Part shown: piece by piece, positions 48,290-52,615 of the stretch | How positions within the stretch are numbered: the first letter of the stretch is position 1 | Layout: each line of letters begins with the position of its first letter | Source of the DNA: Thermincola carboxydiphila | GTDB taxonomy: Bacteria; Bacillota; Thermincolia; Thermincolales; UBA2595 | Direction of reading: 5' to 3' | Length of the DNA stretch: 52,615 bases | NCBI GenBank assembly: GCA_016841045.1 | Contig: JAENZX010000024.1 | Location: 1-52,615, forward strand | Notes under the pieces: model-generated | The model's input: only the letters and a program-made list of their open reading frames with translations | What the model was told of the DNA's origin: nothing | Database searches by the model: none | Translations under genes and position numbers: made by a program

Positions 48290-50389
48290 ATGAATTTGAG
48301 TGACCCGACAGTTGGTTTGGCATGGTTAGCGTTTGGCGCCGGTATTATTTCTTTGATTGTTGCCTTCCTGTTCCTGGGTAACGTGCTGAAGCAGGACAGT
48401 GGAACTCCCAGAATGAAGGAACTTTCAGACGCTATTTTTGAAGGTGCTATGGCTTTCCTGAATCGCCAGTACAAGTCATTAGCCCCGATTGTAGCAATTA
48501 TTTTTCTTATTATGCTTGTGGTAGGTTGGGTTAATCCCCATCTTCTGATGGAAGTTAAAGACGCTAGTATTGACTTTGATAGTGTTAAGACAAAATTAGC
48601 CATTCCGGTTTCCTTCCTGGTTGGTGCTATTGCATCCGCTATTGCAGGATACGCAGGTATGGTTAGTACTACCAAGTCAAATGCCCGTACTACCCATGCT
48701 GCTAGAACAGGTCTTCAGCCTGCACTTACTATCGCGTTCCGCGGCGGTGCAGTTATGGGTCTGTCCGTTGCTGGTCTTGGTCTCGCCGGTGTTTCCGGTC
48801 TTTACCTGTTATTTGGTCATCCCGCAATAATTAACAGTTTCGCATTTGGTGCCAGCGCCGTTGCTCTTTTTGCACGGATTGGCGGTGGTATTTATACCAA
48901 GGCAGCTGACGTAGGTGCCGACCTTGTTGGAAAGGTAGAGGCAGGTATCCCCGAGGATGATCCGAGGAACCCCGCTGTTATTGCCGACAACGTAGGTGAT
49001 AACGTAGGTGACACTGCCGGTATGGGTGCTGACCTCTTTGAATCCTATGCAGCTACCGCTATTGCTGCCATGGTTATAGGTAACAAAGTTCTTGGTCTGG
49101 CAGGGGTGCTTTTCCCACTGCTGATAGGAGCTATTGGTATTATTGCATCAATCGTTAGTACCGCTTTTGTACGTATGAGCAGTGAGGATGGTAATCCGCA
49201 AGCTGCTCTGAACATGGGTCTTTATGGAACTAACATAATTACTGCTGTTGCCGGTTATTTCCTTGCCGCATCGCTGTTTGGCGATAATGCATTGGGTATC
49301 TTCATTGGTATTATTGCCGGTCTCCTAACAAACGTTGCAGTTGGTTACATTACTGAGCTGTATACTTCTTATCATAAGCGTCCGGCCCAGGAGATTGCTG
49401 AGGCTTCCGAAACCGGACCTGCTACAAACATCATTAAGGGTCTTGCTGTTGGTCTCAAGTCAACAGTTTACCCGGTTCTGGTTATCGTAATTGCAATCTG
49501 GGTTTCTTACTTCTTTGCTGAGAATTCTGAGGCTGGACTTGGAATTTATGGTATTGCTATGGCTGCTATGGGAATGCTCTCAACTGCAGGTATGGTTGTT
49601 GCTATCGACTCCTTTGGTCCTGTTGCTGACAACGCCGGTGGTATTGCTGAGATGGCTGAGCTTGGTCCCGAAGTTCGTAAGAACACTGACAAGCTGGATG
49701 CTGTTGGTAACACTACTGCTGCTGTAGCGAAAGGTTTCGCTATCGGTTCAGCTGCTCTGACTGCTTTGGCTCTGTTTACTGCTTATGCAGAGTCTGCAGG
49801 TCTTACAGAGACCGGAATTAATGTTCTTGAGCCTATCGTTATAATCGGTCTTTTCATCGGTGCTACCGTACCTTTCCTTGTAGCTTCTTATGCTATGGAA
49901 GCTGTTGGTAGGGCAGCGTTTGAGATGATTGCTGAAGTACGTCGTCAGTTCCGTGAAATCCCCGGCCTGATGGAAGGTAAAGCAAAACCGGATTATGCTA
50001 GATGTGTTGATATTAGTACAGCTGCAGCTATTAAGGAAATGGTTGCACCTGGTCTTGTAGCTATTGGTACCCCTGTTGTAGTTGGATTCCTCCTTGGTCC
50101 TCTGGCCTTGGGAGCAGTTCTGGCTGGTGGTACAGCTTCCGGTGTTCTTCTGGCTCTCTTTATGGCTAACGCCGGTGGTGCCTGGGATAACGCTAAGAAG
50201 TACATTGAAACTGGTAAGCTTGGTGGCAAAGGTTCAGAGCCCCATAAAGCTGCAGTTGTTGGTGACACCGTAGGTGACCCCTTCAAGGATACTGCAGGTC
50301 CTGCGATGAACCCGCTGATCAAGGTTATGGGTACTATCTCCCTTATCCTTGCTCCAATAATTGCCAAAATAAATCTTTTCAATATGTAA
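48290..50389 (+). CDS. hppA: Membrane ion-pumping pyrophosphatase
   Basis: This enzyme couples pyrophosphate hydrolysis to H+ or Na+ transport across the membrane. The protein is about 699 residues with about 16 membrane segments. It has the pyrophosphate-binding [19 protein letters not shown] (cited as family motif), DNVGDNVGD, and the C-terminal [16 protein letters not shown]. In [14 protein letters not shown] the potassium-determining position is Ala, not Lys, which marks the K+-dependent class; ion choice is not settled. ATG 48290 is 12 bases after AGGAG; GTG 48284 is also possible. A strong terminator follows. Confidence 0.95.
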   Translation: MNLSDPTVGLAWLAFGAGIISLIVAFLFLGNVLKQDSGTPRMKELSDAIFEGAMAFLNRQYKSLAPIVAIIFLIMLVVGWVNPHLLMEVKDASIDFDSVKTKLAIPVSFLVGAIASAIAGYAGMVSTTKSNARTTHAARTGLQPALTIAFRGGAVMGLSVAGLGLAGVSGLYLLFGHPAIINSFAFGASAVALFARIGGGIYTKAADVGADLVGKVEAGIPEDDPRNPAVIADNVGDNVGDTAGMGADLFESYAATAIAAMVIGNKVLGLAGVLFPLLIGAIGIIASIVSTAFVRMSSEDGNPQAALNMGLYGTNIITAVAGYFLAASLFGDNALGIFIGIIAGLLTNVAVGYITELYTSYHKRPAQEIAEASETGPATNIIKGLAVGLKSTVYPVLVIVIAIWVSYFFAENSEAGLGIYGIAMAAMGMLSTAGMVVAIDSFGPVADNAGGIAEMAELGPEVRKNTDKLDAVGNTTAAVAKGFAIGSAALTALALFTAYAESAGLTETGINVLEPIVIIGLFIGATVPFLVASYAMEAVGRAAFEMIAEVRRQFREIPGLMEGKAKPDYARCVDISTAAAIKEMVAPGLVAIGTPVVVGFLLGPLALGAVLAGGTASGVLLALFMANAGGAWDNAKKYIETGKLGGKGSEPHKAAVVGDTVGDPFKDTAGPAMNPLIKVMGTISLILAPIIAKINLFNM

Positions 50390-50397
50390 TTAGTTGA

Positions 50398-50427
50398 AGG
50401 GTGTTGGAGAAATCCAACACCCTTTTT
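50398..50427 (+). terminator. Strong rho-independent terminator after hppA
   Basis: AGGGTGTTGGA (50398-50408) pairs perfectly with TCCAACACCCT (50413-50423) over a GAAA tetraloop, followed by a T run. Confidence 0.96.
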
Positions 50428-50552
50428 GTACGACGATGAAATAGCGAGGATGCTAGCAAAAACAAAAGAATAACCGATGATATTCTTCTGAGAACCCCAA
50501 ATGACAGGGGTTTTATTTATTTTTGGCTGCACTTAGGTTTTGATTTTTTGGA

Positions 50553-50594
50553 TATAATAGAATAAACTAAATGTGTACTACAAGAGTAGTACAC
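50553..50594 (+). promoter_or_regulatory. Promoter and GntR-type operator
   Basis: TATAAT (50553-50558) is followed 14 bp later by the perfect inverted repeat GTGTACTAC (50573-50581) and GTAGTACAC (50586-50594), spaced by AAGA. It would lie just after the transcription start and fits autorepression by the GntR/YtrA regulator encoded next. No good -35 is seen. Confidence 0.7.
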
Positions 50595-50680
50595 TAATAC
50601 AACGATACACTAATACAGCAGGGTTAGATTATTAAGTAAAATCACTGTGAAACATCAATGGGCAGAGGGAGGCGAATATA

Positions 50681-51070
50681 TTGTGGTTTCATGTTGACCC
50701 TTCAGATGGATTACCGATATATATGCAGATAATCAATCAGATAAAAAGAGCTACAGCTAACGGATTGCTCAAAGCAGGTGACCAACTGCCCTCTGTAAGG
50801 GAAATGGCTGTTCAACTAACTGTAAACCCTAATACCATTTCCAAAGCATATCAGGAACTGGAGCGGGACGGAATAATTAAAACTTCACGTGGGATCGGAA
50901 CCTTTGTTGCGGAGAAAGAAATTAAAATTGTCTATGAAGAGCGTACAAAAGAAATGATGGCTGCAATTGACAGACTTCTGGTGGAAGCACACCATCTTGG
51001 ATTTTCCCGTGATGAAGTTTTCAAACTGCTTGAGGATAGGATAAAAGACTGGAAGGTGAGCGATAAATGA
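50681..51070 (+). CDS. GntR family regulator, YtrA subfamily
   Basis: The 129-residue protein has an N-terminal GntR winged helix (about 10-78; SVREMAVQLTVNPNTISKAYQELERDG in part) and the short two-helix C-terminal arm of the YtrA subfamily. These repressors normally control an ABC transporter operon of which they are the first gene. TTG start with GGAGGCG ahead. Its stop overlaps the ABC gene (ATGA). A palindromic operator lies upstream. Confidence 0.9.
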   Translation: MWFHVDPSDGLPIYMQIINQIKRATANGLLKAGDQLPSVREMAVQLTVNPNTISKAYQELERDGIIKTSRGIGTFVAEKEIKIVYEERTKEMMAAIDRLLVEAHHLGFSRDEVFKLLEDRIKDWKVSDK

Positions 51071-51480
51071 CCATGGATGGAGCAATTGTAACGAAAGGTC
51101 TGACAAAAATATATGGTAATAACCTGGTTGTCAATGGGCTTGATCTAATGGTACCCCAGGGTAGTGTATATGGTTTTTTGGGTTTAAACGGAGCCGGTAA
51201 AACAACAACAATCAAGATGCTTTTAAATCTCGTATATCCAACTTCTGGTGAAGGAAAGGTTTTGGGTCACGATCTTGTTAAAGAAACTGTTAAAGTGAAA
51301 GAAAAAGTAGGATATGTTGCTGATACGCCGTTTAGGGCATTTTCACTGTACTATCAGATGATAGGATTAAGTATATATAATGGCGAGGCATTCCCATTTG
51401 TACCCTTTTTGGTATTGGTAACAGTTACCGCCGTAATTTATAAATTGGCAGAGAAAAAATTTGTGCATTATGATTTTTAA
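51067..51480 (+). pseudogene. ABC transporter remnant: ATPase N-terminus fused to a permease C-terminus
   Basis: The 137-codon frame starts as a normal ABC-2 type ATPase, with Walker A GLNGAGKTTT (about 39-48) and then KVGYVADTP (about 86-94). It then lacks the Q-loop onward, the LSGGQ signature and Walker B. The last 45 residues (PFVPFLVLVTVTAVIYKLAEKKF and a basic/acidic end) look like the final membrane helix of a permease. An in-frame deletion joining two adjacent genes explains this. It cannot act as an ATPase. Confidence 0.75.
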
Positions 51481-51519
51481 CTGAAGTTATTTTAAGAGTT
51501 GTATGGAGGAGGGAGATTA

Positions 51520-52407
51520 ATGAAGACATTTAAACCAGTTCAGGGCAGAGGGTTTATTTGGGGGTTGTTTTTTCTGATATTTGTCGGTTTAATTGTAACG
51601 ATTCCTGTTACAATTAACCTCGTAAGCGGTAAGATAATTCCGGGTTTTTTAGTTGTAATGGGAACTGTATCAGTATTGGTGACAGCTATGATTGGGTACT
51701 TTGTCTGGTCCGCAAAAAGTATGGAATACGTGATTGATGATAAAGAAATTACAATCAAGTGGGCTTTTAATAAGAAAACCATTCCTCTTGACATTATCCA
51801 GGGAGTTACGAAAAGTATTGGAACAAGCAGTATGAAGGTAATGGGTGCTAGTTGGCCGGGATTTCATATGGGGTCTTTTACAGATCCAACAGGCAAGGGG
51901 GCTGTTAACCTTTTTGCCACCAGGCTATGGGGTGAAATGCTGCTAATTCGGACAAAGTGGGAAGTAGTTGGTGTTACACCAGCCGAGTCTGACCAATTCT
52001 TAAATGAGCTCAACAGACTTATCCCGGATTTGAATGAGGGAGGTTTTTCTCAAGGAGAAATTGCTGAACCTTACTCACCATGGAAGGACAAAATAGTAAT
52101 AATTTTGGTATCACTCTCTGGACTAATTATTGCAGGAACGGGACTGTTCTTGTATAGTATCATCCCTACACTGCCGCCACAGATACCCATGCATTATAAT
52201 TTGGCAGGAGAAATTGACCGTTACGGTTCTCCAAACGAACTATATAGGCCCTTCGGCATAGGGGTCCTTGTAATTATTATGATGCTTGGCATCAATACCT
52301 TTCTGGCCCGTAACAACAAGGCAACCTTCCGTATGATGGCTTTTGTAAGCTTATTTATATCACTGATTTTCTCCCTTATCGCCATCGGCATGGCACTATC
52401 TGCATGA
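51520..52407 (+). CDS. Membrane protein with bacterial PH-like domain and DUF1648
   Basis: The 295-residue protein has two membrane helices at the start (about 12-32 and 40-60), then a PH-like domain (about 65-165, beginning YVIDDKEITIKWAFNKKTIPL, partial). A C-terminal membrane block follows (about 185-295), whose PTLPPQIPMHYNLAGEIDRYG motif is the DUF1648 signature. Such proteins often accompany YtrA-type ABC operons. ATG 51520 has GGAGGAGGGAG upstream. Function not established. Confidence 0.82.
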   Translation: MKTFKPVQGRGFIWGLFFLIFVGLIVTIPVTINLVSGKIIPGFLVVMGTVSVLVTAMIGYFVWSAKSMEYVIDDKEITIKWAFNKKTIPLDIIQGVTKSIGTSSMKVMGASWPGFHMGSFTDPTGKGAVNLFATRLWGEMLLIRTKWEVVGVTPAESDQFLNELNRLIPDLNEGGFSQGEIAEPYSPWKDKIVIILVSLSGLIIAGTGLFLYSIIPTLPPQIPMHYNLAGEIDRYGSPNELYRPFGIGVLVIIMMLGINTFLARNNKATFRMMAFVSLFISLIFSLIAIGMALSA

Positions 52408-52456
52408 AAAGTTCTAGATTTCTTTTATTTGGTTTATACCGCTGTCAGTGTAAAAG

Positions 52457-52608
52457 TTATTTGGGTGCCTGTTGTTCTCGGACTTTCTTGCTTTTAAGTA
52501 CGGGTTACTCCTAAATTTAGTGTAGGAGTAAACAGTCACTTCCTCGCCAGAGTTTGGAGTAACCCCGGCCTCAGGTTGAAACATTGAAGCAAAAAGTTAC
52601 CCAAATAA
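52457..52608. repeat. Structured element with competing hairpins at the window edge
   Basis: Outer arms TTATTTGGGT (52457-52466) and ACCCAAATAA (52599-52608), middle arms TTGCTT/AAGCAA (52488-52493 with 52587-52592), and an inner GGGTTACTCC (52502-52511) that can pair with GGAGTAACCC (52556-52565). The same inner strand is also complementary to the nearer TAGGAGTAA (52523-52531), so two folds exclude each other. No gene is seen here; what follows is outside the window. Confidence 0.6.
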
Positions 52609-52615
52609 TCTTGAC

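Noticed and set aside
49993-50532. 179-codon frame on the minus strand
   Set aside because: Antisense to the end of hppA and through its terminator.

Overview
The window is a gene-dense stretch of a low-to-moderate GC Gram-positive genome, most likely a Clostridia member of the Peptococcaceae type (Desulfotomaculum/Pelotomaculum-like). This placement is inferred from gene content and order: prfB with a +1 frameshift, ftsE-ftsX-hydrolase-ctpA-minJ-like synteny, rapZ-yvcK-whiA, cggR plus glycolytic operon, a YhcN/YlaJ-type lipoprotein, a Gram-positive LexA box and many TTG/GTG starts. Every convincing gene lies on the plus strand. I saw no rRNA, tRNA, transposase or CRISPR array.

Layout: a tandem repeat and a probable sigma-D promoter lead to motAB (0.4-2.1 kb). 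Then come prfB, a YitT protein and a split transketolase (2.3-6.1 kb), and the division/envelope block ftsE, ftsX, an M23 hydrolase, a CtpA protease and a MinJ-like PDZ protein (6.3-11.7 kb). The 11.8-19.4 kb part is accessory. It holds small zinc-ribbon and winged-helix genes, several structured repeats, an M-box Mg2+ riboswitch before corA, a PlsC-like acyltransferase, a DUF3786 pair, and a RelE-type toxin-antitoxin locus whose toxin is frameshifted. A LexA-controlled uvrB-uvrA-uvrC operon follows (19.4-26.1 kb). Next is an alpha-glucan block: a HAD phosphatase, a Glucodextran_C-like exoprotein, GH15, a debranching enzyme and a ROK kinase (26.4-33.6 kb). Then come PHP, rapZ, yvcK, two crcB genes, a lipoprotein, whiA and rpoN (33.6-40.7 kb). 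The glycolytic operon cggR-gap-pgk-tpiA-gpmI-eno (40.8-47.9 kb) runs into hppA, a membrane pyrophosphatase. The window ends with a GntR regulator, an ABC gene remnant and a PH/DUF1648 membrane protein.

Functional links: the glucan block would release glucose, phosphorylate it through the ROK kinase and feed the CggR-regulated lower glycolysis. YvcK and RapZ are envelope and central-metabolism regulators. hppA carries a near-consensus sigma-54 promoter only 7.4 kb from rpoN, with a sigma-A promoter and a structured leader containing a nine-codon uORF.

The most interesting undescribed signals are these. (1) Two copies of a roughly 90-nt structured core (12.1 and 16.3 kb) whose helices differ in sequence but keep pairing; one copy sits in the loop of a terminator. 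(2) The sigma-54/uORF arrangement at hppA. (3) A frameshifted toxin behind a 16-bp palindromic promoter-operator. (4) An ABC gene that looks like an ATPase start fused to a permease end. (5) A hairpin element with mutually exclusive pairings at the right edge.
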